Positions 48,183 through 59,721 of a stretch of DNA of 64,000 nucleotides are shown here, in pieces. The notes under the pieces are model-generated. The model saw nothing but the letters and a program-made list of their open reading frames with translations, made no database searches and had not been told where the DNA came from. Origin of the DNA: Eledone cirrhosa (lineage: Eukaryota; Mollusca; Cephalopoda; Octopoda; Eledonidae); contig OZ024740.1 of assembly GCA_964016885.1 (NCBI GenBank), positions 301,173,286 to 301,237,285 on the forward strand, written 5' to 3'. Within the stretch, counting starts at the first letter, position 1; every line of letters begins with the position of its first letter. Position numbers and translations under genes: made by a program.

Positions 48183-51100
48183 TCAGATATTCAGGACGTA
48201 TCGGAGGGTTCTTGCTGTTCCAAGCAAGCATGCCTTTTGTAGCGTTCCAAAAAGCGTGAAGGGGCTGATTTTCTTTAACCATCCCTGGAAACTTTTGGAG
48301 ATAGTCCCCAGTGCGCCTATGACAATCGGGATCACTTTGACTTCATGGCAGTTCCAAATCCTTTTCACCTCCCACTTTAGGTCCTGGTATCGGTTAATTT
48401 TCTCCCTCTCCTTCTCTTGCACTCTCGTGTCGAAAGGGCAGGCCACATCCACAATCAGGCACGATCTTTTTTCTTTGTCCACAACCACCAGGTCAGGTCT
48501 ATTGTGTTCCAGTTGTTTGTCCGTCTGTATCCTAAAATCCCACAGCACCTTCACCTGATTGTTCTCCATCACCGCCTCTGGCCTATGCTCATACCATTTC
48601 TCAGAATGTGGTAAATTGTTTACTTTGCACAGGTGCCAGTGGATCACCCTGCCCATCACATCGTGTCTCCAGCCCTTATAGTGGGTCTGGGCTAGGTGTT
48701 TACACTCGGACACAATGTGAGCCACAGTCTCCTCTCTCTCTCTCCACAGATCCTGCACAGTGGGCTAGCCTCCTCCTTGTAGATATGGTGCTTCAACCAC
48801 TTCGTTTTGAGGGCCTGCTCCTCCGCAGCCATTAGCATTCCTTCTGTAGCCTTTTTGAGGTCTCCTCTTTTTAACCAGTTCCATGTCTGTGGATCTCTAA
48901 ATTCAGTTTTCTCAAAGAAGGTACTATGAAGGGATTTTCCCTTAAGGCTGCTCTTCCTCCTTGATGTTATTTCCTCCTTGGACATCCCCTGGCCTACTGT
49001 CCCCTCCTTCAGTACAGTTCTGAGCATTGGCTCCTTACTATAGGTCACGTATTTGTATAGGTTGTTTTTCTCCATCTGAACACAGTCCTCTATGCTGATA
49101 AGACCTCTTCCACCCTCAGATCTCCTTAGGTAGAGTCTATCGACATCACTCCTCTTGTGGAACATGTTGTAGATAGTCAATAGCTTCCTAGTCTTCCTAT
49201 CCATTTCTTTTTGTTCAGCAACATTCCATCTCAGAATTCCCGCACTGTACCTAATAATAGACACAGCTCGGGAATTTACTGCGCTTATGGCATTTCTGCT
49301 GTTCAGATGTGACTTCAATACGCTCCTTACTCTCCGAATGTATTCAGTTCTTAACAATTCCTTCATTTTTTTGTTCTTTATGCCATCGGCCTCCAGAACG
49401 CCCAAATACTTGTATCCTTCCTCAGAGTCAATTTCCTTTATCATCTCACCTGTTGGTATCTGGATCCCGTCACCTCTGCTCAATCTACCCCTCTTCATCA
49501 CAATGACTCCACATTTACCAATACCAAAACTGCATACATATATCACTGCTGAAAATACGGACAGTGTCAACAAGCACATCCAACTCCTTCTCACTTTTCC
49601 CGAAGAGCTTAAGATCGTCCATGAAGAGGAGGTGATTGATGGCAAGCTCTCCCCTTCCCAACTTGTATCCTGCTCTCACTTTTCGCAGCATAATGGTCAA
49701 GGGCATCAGGGCAAGGACAAACAACAGAGGGGACAGGCTATCTCCCTGGAAGATACCTCTCTTGATCTTCACGTTTCCCAAGGATACTCCAGTTGATGTC
49801 AACTCTGTCTCCCAGGACCCCATACTCCTGCCTAGCAACTGTCTGATGTTATCCGCCACCCTGAAGATCTCCAGGCTTTTGGTGATCCAGGAATGAGGCA
49901 CCATGTCAAATGCCTTTCTGTAGTCTATCCATCCCATGGCAAGATCAGTGTGTCTCCTCCTGCAATTCCCCATTACCATCTTATCAATAAGTAACTGGTC
50001 CTTTGTACCACGTGACTTCTTTCGGCATCCTTTCTGTTCGTCCGGTAACACGTTGTTTGTGTGGTGGTGATGGTAGATTTCCTCAGACACAATGCATTAC
50101 GGACAGACATGTGATAGGTCTATAGTTGGTAACATCATTACCCTTGATTCGGTCTTTCATTATCAGAACTGTGGTACCTTTGTCAACCACTCTGGCACCT
50201 CACTGACACCAAGCAGTCATTGAACATGGCCGTCAGCTTCGGGTGGAGGGATGTTAAATGTTTAATCCAATACCCCTGCACACCATCTGGGCCTGGTGAT
50301 TTCCAGTTGGTTAGTTTTTTGGCCTGCCCCTTAAGAGTTTCAACTGTGATACTCAAATCAGTTTGTTGTTGTGCCTGCTCACCGATCTCCCTCTGTACTG
50401 TCTCAATCCACCCTGCCTGGGCATTGTGTCTAACATCCTGCTCCCATATTCCTCTCCAGAATGTTTTAGTTTGCTCCGCTCCAGGGATCAAGTCGTTGCC
50501 TCTTTCTTTCCCCTCAAGCTGTCCAAACAGCATCTTCTGGTTGTTGTCGAACATGCGGTTCTGTTTATACTGACTGACTCTGTTCTCGTATCGCCTGATT
50601 TTTGCACTCTTTGCTACAATGCGTTGCTTCAGTTCCTCTATGATAATATTTAGCTTTTTCCTCCTAGTTTTATATTTTATTTCCAGTCTATTTTTAGTGC
50701 CTATGTTTTTTAGTGTCCCATTCAGTAGTGATTCAAGCTTTCCTATGTTATTTCTCATTTCCCCGATTTGCCCACACAGTCGTTTCTTCCACCATGGCTC
50801 TGCTCTTTCTTGTCTGTTGTTTCCTCTCGCTTTTATACCAAGTAGTTTCCTCACCGTATTTGCTGTTGCTTTGAGGATATTGTTGCACTGGTGAAGGCTC
50901 CTCGCCTCAAGGTATGGGATGACTTTGTTTACCTTAGCTGTTGTTTCTTTTAACTTTTTCCTGTCTACAAATCTTAGGTTCATAGTTCTCCCACTATCAT
51001 TGTTCAATTCATCTACCACTAAATTTAGGATGTCAACCGAATCTTATCCTAGCCCGTCAGCATTCATCTCCTCAGTGGCGTATCTCTGTTCCAGGTATTA

Positions 51101-51558
51101 TTTATCTCAGTATTCAGATCATTGTCTGCTTCGGGTGGTTTCTCCGTTCTCAGGACCTCTTCACCTTCATTTCCCACTGGCTCGCTTGTCTGGCATACTA
51201 CACCCGGCATCTCCAAGCCATTCTCTCTGCTCAGTTCCTCCAGTTCCAGCTCGCTTATCCATCCATTAGTTCTTATTACCCGGGCCTGCCCGGCCAATTT
51301 TTGTTCATCTAATTTAAATAAACCAATCTCGTTCCAGATGTTATGCATCCGTCTCCTGTAGCCCCTCTCCTTGGGGTTACTTTTCAGGTAACATTGCATA
51401 ACAGTTCTATTGAATTCTTTCGTCCAGTTGGTTCTGGCCCCTTTCCTTCTTCTCCTTCCTCCAACATCAGCAGTATTTGGTTGACAGTCAGGTTCCTGCT
51501 GCTGAGCCAGGGGGCACCTGTTGGGTGAGAGTCTGTCACATGACGTTCTAGTCTCCAT
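48183..51558 (-). pseudogene. RLE-LINE family B, copy 2 (inverted, includes the ORF start)
   Basis: Same element on the minus strand. It extends further 5' than copy 1: the ATG at 51558 opens METRTSCDRLSP and about 40 bp of leader follows outward. It keeps the A-run and Lys codon that are broken in copy 1. It has its own frameshifts near 51050 (N-terminal third), near 50185 (before the RT palm), near 49560 (after the FMDD box, QFWYW against QFGIS) and near 48730 (knuckle). All RT, CCHC and RLE motifs are recognisable across frames. Its 3' end lies at the palindrome centre. Confidence 0.9.
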
Positions 51559-51599
51559 TTCACCGTTATTCGAACTGTTTATGTTCGATATTTAAACAC

Positions 51600-52015
51600 T
51601 CTTATCGAGGATTGGCGAATGTATGGTTACATATCCATCTGTGGATCCGCCATTCCACTTGGCCCTTGTGTGGCATTATCACCACGCTGTATACGAACAC
51701 ACATAAACAAACAAAAACACAGGCAGAAAGGGCCCCAAAAATGAATAAGCATAAGTTTCATTGTAATGTAGTGTTCGAATGTCTGACTTAGTTTTTGTTT
51801 TTTAAGTTTTAGTTTTTCCCCCCTCTTCTCTGTCCGTCCGCCTGCTTCTCTCTTCATTCTTATTTTCTTTACGTTTTTTTTTGTTTTTTTTTTTGTTTTT
51901 GTTTTTGTTTTTCTCTGTTTGTTTTTCTCGTTTTTTGCTGTTGTTGCTGTGCTGCTTTGGTTTTGTTGTTTGTTTTTTCTTTTTTCTTTTGAGTCTATCT
52001 ATATATTTTGATGCC
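51600..52015. other. T-rich non-coding stretch
   Basis: Long T/G-rich runs (51860-51960) lie next to the 5' side of LINE-B copy 2. It may be the element's leader or host sequence; I cannot tell. No gene. Confidence 0.4.
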
Positions 52016-52608
52016 TTCCTCTTTTTTAGCAGTAGGGATTCTATAATGTGGTGGTAGCAGCCAGCTGGAAGATGTGGGAGACTTGCGGCGGTAGCGATAC
52101 TGAGACAGTGGTGGTGGTGATGTCGATACCGAGGCAGTGGTGGCGGTGATGTGACCGTATTACTGTAGTGATGGTGCTGTAGCGGTGGTAGCAGTGAAGG
52201 AGTGAAGGGGTGGTGGCGGCGGTGATGGGATAATGGTTGTAATGATGGCCGTAGTGAGCGGTGGTGGTTTAGTGTACACAGGTGATGGGGTGGGTGGTGT
52301 ATCTAGTTTCTGGTGTTGGTGAGTTTGGCTGTTCTATATAGTGTAGGCAGAGGAGGAGGGGCGGGTTCTTCTTCCATTTATAGCCATTTTCTTTTTTGGA
52401 TATACAGTGTACAATACAAAGTTGAATATTTGAATATTTGAGCCTTATAACAATATATTTTGGGTCCGAATTTTTTGGGGCTCAAGCCGGGTGCTTTACG
52501 TAGCATTTGTACTAAGAGTTGTTATTTCACAAATGATTTAAATATGTTAAAAATTCAAAACTTACGGGAGCGATTTCATGACCTCCGTCACCTCGTGCGT
52601 CTTCTTCC
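52016..52608 (+). repeat. Dispersed repeat X, copy 1
   Basis: A GGTGGTGGCGGTGATG-rich section is followed by a ~320-bp body: GGTGGTGTATCTAGTTTCTG, TGGCTGTTCTATATAGTGTA, CAATATATTTTGGGTCCGAA, TTGTTATTTCACAAATGATT, GCGATTTCATGACC, GTGCGTCTTCTTCCCTTATT. The same order recurs at 62040-62670. Both copies end at an (ATT)n tract. No coding content. Possibly the 3' end of an unidentified LINE. Confidence 0.7.
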
Positions 52609-52609
52609 C

Positions 52610-52683
<74 letters not shown>
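52609..52683. repeat. (ATT)n microsatellite
   Basis: Pure ATT tract of about 75 bp between repeat X and the 3' end of LINE-B copy 3. Confidence 0.95.
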
Positions 52684-54144
52684 GTTCTTTGAGTCTCTAT
52701 CATTGATGGTATTTAACTGTAAAGTTTGTTCAAATTAATATCAAGCCGCTAGCTGCAGCCTCAGATATTCAGGACGTATCGGAGAGTTCTTGCTGTTCCC
52801 AGTAAGCATGCCTTCTGAAGTGTACCAAACAGTGGGGCTGGACTAACTTTCTTTAACCATCCTTGGAAACCCTTTGAGATAGTACCTAGTGCGCCTATGA
52901 CAATCGGGACGACTCTGACTTCATGGCAGTTCCAAATCCTTTTTACCTCCCACTTTAAATCCTGGTATCGGTTAATTTTTTCCCTCTCCTTTTCTTGCAC
53001 TCTCGTGTCAAATGGGCAGGCTACATCTACGATCAGTCACGATTTTCTTCCTTGTCCAAAACCACCAGGTCAGGTCTATTGTGTTCCAGTTTCTTGTTCG
53101 TCTGTATCCTAAAATCCCACAGCACCTTCACCTGATCGTTTTCTATCACCGACTCTGGTTTATGCTTATACCACTTCTCAGAATGTGGTAAATTGTTTAC
53201 CTTGCATAGGTGCCAGTGGATCACGCTGCCCATCACATCATGTCTCCAGCCTGTATAGTGAGTTTGAGCTAGGTGTTTACACACGGATACAATATGAACC
53301 ACAGTCTCGTCTCTCTCTCCACAGATCCTACACAGTGGGCTAGCTTCCTCCCTGTAAATATGGTGTTTCACCCACTTCGTTTTGAGTGCCTGCTCTCGCG
53401 CAGCCATTAGCATTCCTTCTGTAGCCTTTTTAAAGTCTCCTCTTTTTAACCAGTTCCATGTCTGTGGAACTCTAAATTCAGTTTTCTCAAAGAAGGTATA
53501 TGAAGGGATTTTTCATGAAGGTTGCTCTTCCTCATTGTTGTTATTTCCTCCTTGGACATCCCCTGGTCTATTGTTCTCTCCTTCAGTACAATTCTGAGCA
53601 TTGGCTCCCTAGTGTCGGTCACGTATTTGTGCCTGGTTGTTTTTCAGCATCTGAACACAGTCATCTATGCTGATAAGACCTCTTCCACCTTCATATCTCT
53701 TTAAGTAGAGTCTATCGACATCACTCCTCTTGTGGAACATGTTGTAGATAGTCAATAGCTTCCTAGTCTTCCTATCCATTTCTTTTTGTTCAGAAACATT
53801 CCATTTCAGAATTCCCGCACTGTACCTAATAATAAACACTGCTCGGGAATTCTCTGCACTTATGACTTTCCTACTATTTAGATGAGATTTTAATACGCTC
53901 CTTACTCTACTAATATACTCAGATGTTATGAATTCCTTCATCTTTTTGTTCTTGATGTCATCTGCCTCCAGAATACCTAAATATTTGTATCCTTCTTCAG
54001 TGTCAATTTCCTTTATCACCTACCTGTTGGTACATGGATTCCGTTGCTTCTGCTCACTTTACCCCTCTTCATTACTAGGACGCCACACTTATTAATACCA
54101 AATGATATACATATATCACTGCTGAAAATACGGACAGTGTCAAC

Positions 54145-54147
<3 letters not shown>
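52684..54147 (-). pseudogene. RLE-LINE family B, copy 3 (5'-truncated, antisense)
   Basis: A more diverged B copy. It covers the RT thumb onwards: [20 protein letters not shown] near 54000, [31 protein letters not shown], the knuckle CRICGERDETVVHIVSVC (about 53320) and RLE start HNRPDLVV (about 53060), then a break and the last 79 codons to 52761. At least two frameshifts are present. It starts abruptly at (ATT)n (54148) and ends at (ATT)n (52683), so on its own strand both flanks are AAT repeats. Confidence 0.85.

Positions 54148-54175
<28 letters not shown>
54148..54175. repeat. (ATT)n microsatellite
   Basis: ATT tract between LINE-B copy 3 and the 5' leader of Tx1-2. Confidence 0.95.
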
Positions 54176-54383
54176 GGCGACCTACGTAGTAAATCGTATC
54201 ATCGTGAGCTCCGCAAAGGTTTGTTATTTCCATTTGTTAAAAATTGTCATTTATGGAAAATTTTATTGTTAACTGTTTATAAGCGCACATACATTGTTTT
54301 CCGAAAAGGACACCCAAAAAGATTGGGGCCTTGTGCCCAAAATTTATACTTTTATTATTATCAAAAAAATTTCTTTGAAAAAA

Positions 54384-56337
54384 ATGGCTAATTCACCTCT
54401 GCACCAAACAGCTGAAAGCCTTCCTCACAAATTAACACCTCACACCGACACCACCATTGTAAATGTTACTTCGTTTGCCAACACAAAAAAAAAAATATAA
54501 GCAGTAGCAATATTTTAAATTTGTCTCAGGCAGACATTCATTTCCCGCCATTGCCAAAGACTGCAGGTGTTAAAGCCTCCACCACCACCACCACCGCGAC
54601 AACCACCACCCCACCACCACCGCGACAACAGAAACAAAAGAAGAAAAAATAAATTAACTCGTGATGTCGAAATGAAATCAAACAAAATGGACTCTTCCCC
54701 ACCAAAGACGACTGACGTCACCACCACCACAACTGAAACTAAAATTAATATTAATACAAATAACGATAGCAACAACAGCAACAATGACATTATAAAACCG
54801 ACCCTCAGTTTCGCCAGAGTAGCAAAACAATTCGAAGTATTTACGGTAACCCAAGAAGATTTAGAAAATGCCAAACAAATGGTAAAGAAAGATGGGTACA
54901 GGGTCAGCCTCACCCCTCACCTAATAAAATGGAGCATCGGCGCCTATGCACCGTGTCGTATAGAACAATAAATGTAAAATCGCGCCGAGTGGAACGGGCA
55001 TCCGAGTCCCAAATCCAAAAAGCTTTGGGACATGTGTGGGCAAGAAAAACCCACATCAGACGTGGGAAAAAGTATGGAACCGTGGATGTGTTCTTTGAAA
55101 CACCAGAGGAGGCTAGAGAACACTCCATGGCCCCATTAAAAAGTGACGACTTCACACTCGTCCCAAGCTATTGTGGCCAGAGACTCGTGAAAATTAGTGT
55201 GATCCACGTTCCACCGGCCATCGAAATTCCCTCGCTAATGGCTGCCGTCCTCGCTGGCATCGAGGCCAACACCAAGATAATCAAAATAGCGAAAGAAAAG
55301 CAGGAGAACTGGTCCGGATCTGGGATGGAGCTCCTGATCCAAGCGGACCAAAAAAGCATTGAGGAGATCGCAGAGGTAATAGATCTCACTGACGGCAGCC
55401 ACCTCACCGTAATCGTCGAGGGCAGAAGGCCTAGGTGTGTCGTTTGTGGTGAAGGAATCCACCTAAGAGCTTTCTGCCCTGAAGCTAAAAGGTTGAGGCC
55501 ACCTCTCTTACCCACCCCAGTAACCCAGCCATCAACACCACTAGCAGCAGAAATGGCTGCAACAACTGTAGCAGCAACAACAGAAGCAACTGGAACAGCA
55601 ACAACCCCAGCAACAGTAGCAAAACCAACACCACCACCACCCAACGCGCCAGAACTAGCCCAGCGCCTACACCATCCACCACCCGAAAACCAACACCAAA
55701 GCCTGTGGAGGATTTTCCACTCCCCGACCTATCGCAACTGGAGACAAGGTGTGACAACGAGAAGTGTGAAACGGTACAAGTAAAAAAGAAAAAGGGAAAG
55801 AGAAGCCAAAACAATCTCCTTCCTTCCCCCTCCAAAAACAAAATAGAGAGGGAAACAAATAAACTATCAAACAAAAAAGTTAGGACAGCTGTGCCACCAT
55901 CCACACCAGCATCACCAACCCCATCACCACAAACACCAACACCATCACCATCATTAACCCCAACACCACAAAAGTCACCAAAAAGCGAAACAGAAACAAA
56001 CCCACAACAAACGCTAACAAAACATAACAACCAAAATGATACTCACTACACAACATTAAATTTGAACAACAACCAATTATTACACTACATCCAACACAAC
56101 ACCAGCATAACAGAAAAAGACTACACAACACCCCAAATGTCCACACCACCTCCACACATACAAATCACTCGCATCAGACAGAAAACGTACATGACACTAA
56201 AACAAAAATTCCGCAAAGACATCGGATACTTCCAACAAACACTCTACAGGAGGATTTATAAGAACATCTTTCCGGAGGAGGTCACAAGCAGTGAAAAGGA
56301 TGGAGAAACCATCCTTCCTCTACGAGAAGTAACGTAA
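54384..56337 (+). pseudogene. Tx1-2 ORF1 (RNA-binding, zinc-knuckle protein), frameshifted
   Basis: Starts at the ATG at 54384 (MANSPLHQTAESLPH), the same place as in Tx1-3. An A run near 54486-54496 shifts the frame. A Pro/Thr/Asn-rich linker and LSFARVAKQFEVFTVT follow (54567-54971), then a second shift near 54930. The conserved core is in 54929-55783 (TVSYRTINVKSRRVERA, HIRRGKKYGTVDVFFET, VPSYCGQRLVK) with the CCHC knuckle CVVCGEGIHLRAFC (about 55438-55479). A third shift near 55700 precedes the basic, Pro/Thr-rich C-terminal part (IQITRIRQKTYMTLKQKF), which stops at 56337. The presumed role is packaging element RNA. It is non-functional as it stands. Confidence 0.82.
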
Positions 56338-56374
56338 GTGGTCTTTCCCATCTTTTCCACTCCATTTCAACACG

Positions 56375-59300
56375 GCCTCACTCAGAATAGGAAGCATAAA
56401 TGCGCGTGGCTTGGGGTCGCCATGGGAGAATGGCCACCTGCTCAACGACCTCAGGTCACTAAACATAGATGTAGTGGCCATCAGCGAGACCAGAATCTCC
56501 GAAGCACGGACCTTCGCACCGATCTTCGGCGGCTGCGATGTGTACGCATCTCCCAGCCGTCCGGGATCGGGGGGAGGAGTTGCTGTGCTTTTACGGAGAG
56601 GTTTGGATCTCGCCATACGGCCCATCTTCCTGGACCCAGAAGGTAAGTTGGTGGGGCTGGACGTGAACAGCGGAGACGGGCAAGATTTGAGGCTGGTGGC
56701 CGTCTATGCCCCGACAGGAGCAGGGCGGCCTGATTTCTTCCGGCGTCTGGAGACGTTTCTTAGAACGTCCCCCTCTTTAATGTTAGTGGACGACTGGAAC
56801 AGGATCTTAGATGCACACTGGGACTGTGTGGGGTTAGCGGATAAGGGAGGAAGGTGCAATACCCTCACCAACCTGCTCAGGCGTTTTGAACTGTCTGACA
56901 GTTACCGATTGGATTTCCCGAATGTGCCAATGTCGACTTATACAAACCGCATAGGGACATCCAGATCATATCTAGATAGAGTATGTTGTAGGGAAATAGA
57001 TAGGTCTAGCCTAGGCTGTCCACAATTCAAGATAGTCAGCTACACAGACCACACATTCGTGATCTGTGTGCTTGATTTAGATAGGCTTCAAAGACGAGGG
57101 CCCGGCTACTGGAGGCTAAACGCGTTCTTACCAGCGCGCAAGGCCTACATATACCGTATTAGCGAACTAGTTAAGCGGGCGTTCGGGGGGACATCGTCAA
57201 CAACAGGTGATGGTTTGCTCTGAAAAGAGCGTTTAGAATAGAGTCCATTATGTTTAGTAAGGCTTTAGCAATAGAGAAAAATAGAGCAGAGGGAGAACTA
57301 GTTAGAAGATTAGACGAGGCGCTTAGCAAAGGCATCGCGACCGACGTGCTTTCTGCGAAATTGGTCCTTGACCAATTCTTCAATGCAAAGCACGAAGGCT
57401 GCGTTCTCAATGCTAGGATGCGTGCTCTCAGACACGAGGGGACGAAAGCCGTTCAATGAGCCCGAGTGGCGGAGGCGCGTCGTGGCAACAAAGCTACGAT
57501 CCGGTCTTTGGTGGACCACGACGGGGGCATGCTACTCAATCCGGGGCAAATGTGTGAAGCTTTTTAGCGACGCTTCGCACAGCTGTTCGGGGGCTGCGGC
57601 GGGCCGGATCGAGGGATGGACTTTAGTGTCTACCTCGAAGGACTGCCACGGCCCTCGGCCACTGAGGCGGAGTGTTGCGAAAAGCCGATAACAGCCGCTG
57701 AAGTACGGGAGGCAATGACTGGCTGCACAAGGGGTAAATCGCCCTATGAACTTTACGTACAGATACCAGACTTGTTCGGAGGCCTCTTGGCGGGCATCTA
57801 CTGCAACTGGCAACAGAACGGGAGAATTCCCAGCTCTGTGAGCCGAGGAGCTGTGGCGATGCTGAGAAAGGATCCGAACAAGGGGGATAATATAGATAAC
57901 TCTGCTAAACACAGTTCAAGATTTTGGCCAAGGTGCTAGCAAAGAGTGGGCGCTTGCCGTTGGTGATCTGGTGGGAGAGGCGCAGACATGCGCCATTCCC
58001 GAGAGATCCATCCACGACAACCTCCACCTCATGCGATACATCGTAGAGAGGGTAGCTAGGGAACCTGGCACGGGTGGGTCCTTGATCAATTTAGATCAGT
58101 CGAAAGATTTCGATAGGGTCGACCATCGTTACCTAACGGCAGTCCTGAGTGCGGCTGGCTTTGGCTCGTCTTCAGAGGCTGGATCACTGCCATGCACAGC
58201 AACATCTGCTCTGTGGTGAGAGTGAACGGTCACCTTTCGGAACCGTTCAACATCATGTGCTCGGTCCGCCAAGTATGTCCCCTATCGTCCCTCTTGTACG
58301 TATTGACTCTCGAGTCATTACTGCACAAACTGGAGATGTTGAGGGGGGTCCCGCGCGAACTAGGATGCGGAAGATCCGAGTCAGCATATGCGGACGTTGT
58401 CACCGTAGTGGTGTCGAACGCCAAACACATCAAGGCGATCGGCACTACATTAAGAGAATACGAAGCGGTGACAGGAGCAATGATCAACCAGGAAAAGTAA
58501 GTGGGCCGACAGGTCGGCACCTGGAGAGGCAGTCCATGCCTTCCAACAACATCGTCGGGCGCTGGACGGACGGACCAGTTAAATTGCTTGGGGCCTGCTT
58601 CGGTCCGGATCTCCAGACGGACAAAACTGGGACGAGGTGACGAGCAGGGTGGCTTCTCTTACCCAGAAATGGGCCGAGAGGTAGCTATCCCTGAAAGGTT
58701 GAGTGGAGATAGCTAACGCGTATATCGCGTCCGTCATCTACTACCCCCTGACTGTCGTACCTTGTCCTAAGCCCCGCCTGATTGCGCTGGAGCGTTTTCT
58801 CTTTCACATTTTGTGGAAGGGACGCGCTCGGATGGTCAGGCGGTCCATCTGCTGTCAACACATTTACGTGGAGGGCTGGCAATGCCGTGGCTGATGATGC
58901 GCAGACATGCGCTCAGGCTACGACAGCTCCACCTCTTCCTCGACGGTGATCAGGTGTGGTCTCCGTTTGCTAGACGCGTCTTTCCCTCACTCGTCTCCTT
59001 GACGGAGCTGCAGTCCTGGGTCAAGCGAAGACCGAGATGTAGCGCTTGGAGACTGGAATGTCTTCAGGCGCTCACAGCCCTCGACCAATCGGGCAATGTG
59101 ATCGGTGGAAACTCCACCTTGGCGTTCAATAGAGGATTAGTGGAGGGGATAGCGACGACGTACTTGGGGAAACTCTAGGCGTCGACGAAAATCAACTAGC
59201 CAATCTCTTCGGAAGAACTTTCGGGCCGGGGCCTATGGACAACTTCCAGAAATACCTGGCCTGGCAGTGCTGCCGAGGAGCTTTGCCAGTTCGGGATAAA

Positions 59301-59721
59301 CTCTACAGGCATGGAGGTGCCGTCAGCCGGGCATGTCCGAGATGCGCGCAGGGCGACGAAACCGTCCTGCACGCACTCGTCCAGTGTCCGAGCATTGCTG
59401 ACTTGTGGGTTTATGTCGAACACCTGCTGTCGCGTGTAGGACGGATCCGGCTATCAGCTGAGTCGATCGTGAGGAATGCCCTGCCCTCTTCCTTTAGCCG
59501 GGAAGGGCAGGAAGATTTTACCTGTCTGGTGGCCATGGCGAAAGAGATAGTATGGTGGACACGTTTGAAAGGGCTGAAGACGAGCACTTACCGCTTCGGT
59601 GATGCCCTGATTAACTTTTTCAAATTTCATTTGAAAAGGAAAATCAGATTAGAAAGGGAAGTGCTCTCTTCCCAGCATTTTGTTGAAAGATGGGTGAGAG
59701 AGGCAAGAATGGCCCGAGTCA
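56375..59721 (+). pseudogene. Tx1-2 ORF2 (endonuclease-RT), several lesions
   Basis: The start codon position matching Tx1-1 reads ACG here (about 56375). The endonuclease domain is well preserved to 57223 (SINARGLGS, VAISETRIS, GSGGGVAVLL, LVAVYAPTGA, VDDWNRILDAHWD, SYTDHTFV). Breaks follow at 57223, a TGA for Trp at about 57457 and a stop near 57565. In the RT, a ~15-bp deletion removes the conserved DGLP part (RGKSP-YELY, about 57740). The catalytic box reads SAYADVV (about 58388), so the second Asp of YADD is lost. The C-terminal Cys/His motif is intact (CPRCAQGDETVLHALVQC, about 59337-59390). The last frame runs into the LINE-A junction. Confidence 0.85.

Larger units (their letters stand above)
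44651..51498. repeat. Giant tail-to-tail palindrome of two LINE-B copies
   Basis: 44651-48080 and 48081-51498 are inverted copies of the same LINE, each about 3.42 kb. They meet with no spacer other than the fused tail (AAT)5-(ATT)6 at 48066-48099. Identity by eye is very high, with scattered substitutions and a few one-base indels. The left arm is open for 386 then 686 codons. The right arm has different breaks. Confidence 0.92.
54176..59721 (+). mobile_element. L1/Tx1-like LINE copy 2 (Tx1-2)
   Basis: The 5' leader begins right after (ATT)n and includes GATTGGGGCCTTGTGCCCAA, as in Tx1-3. ORF1 (54384-56337) and ORF2 (56375-59721) follow. The 3' UTR is absent: the sequence breaks at GCCCGAGT (about 59720), where an antisense LINE-A fragment begins; Tx1-1 continues from the same point for ~300 bp. 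Confidence 0.88.

Noticed and set aside
45497..50894. Opposite-strand Ser/Leu-rich frames across LINE-B copies
   Set aside because: Antisense shadows of the RT ORF, mirrored in both arms.
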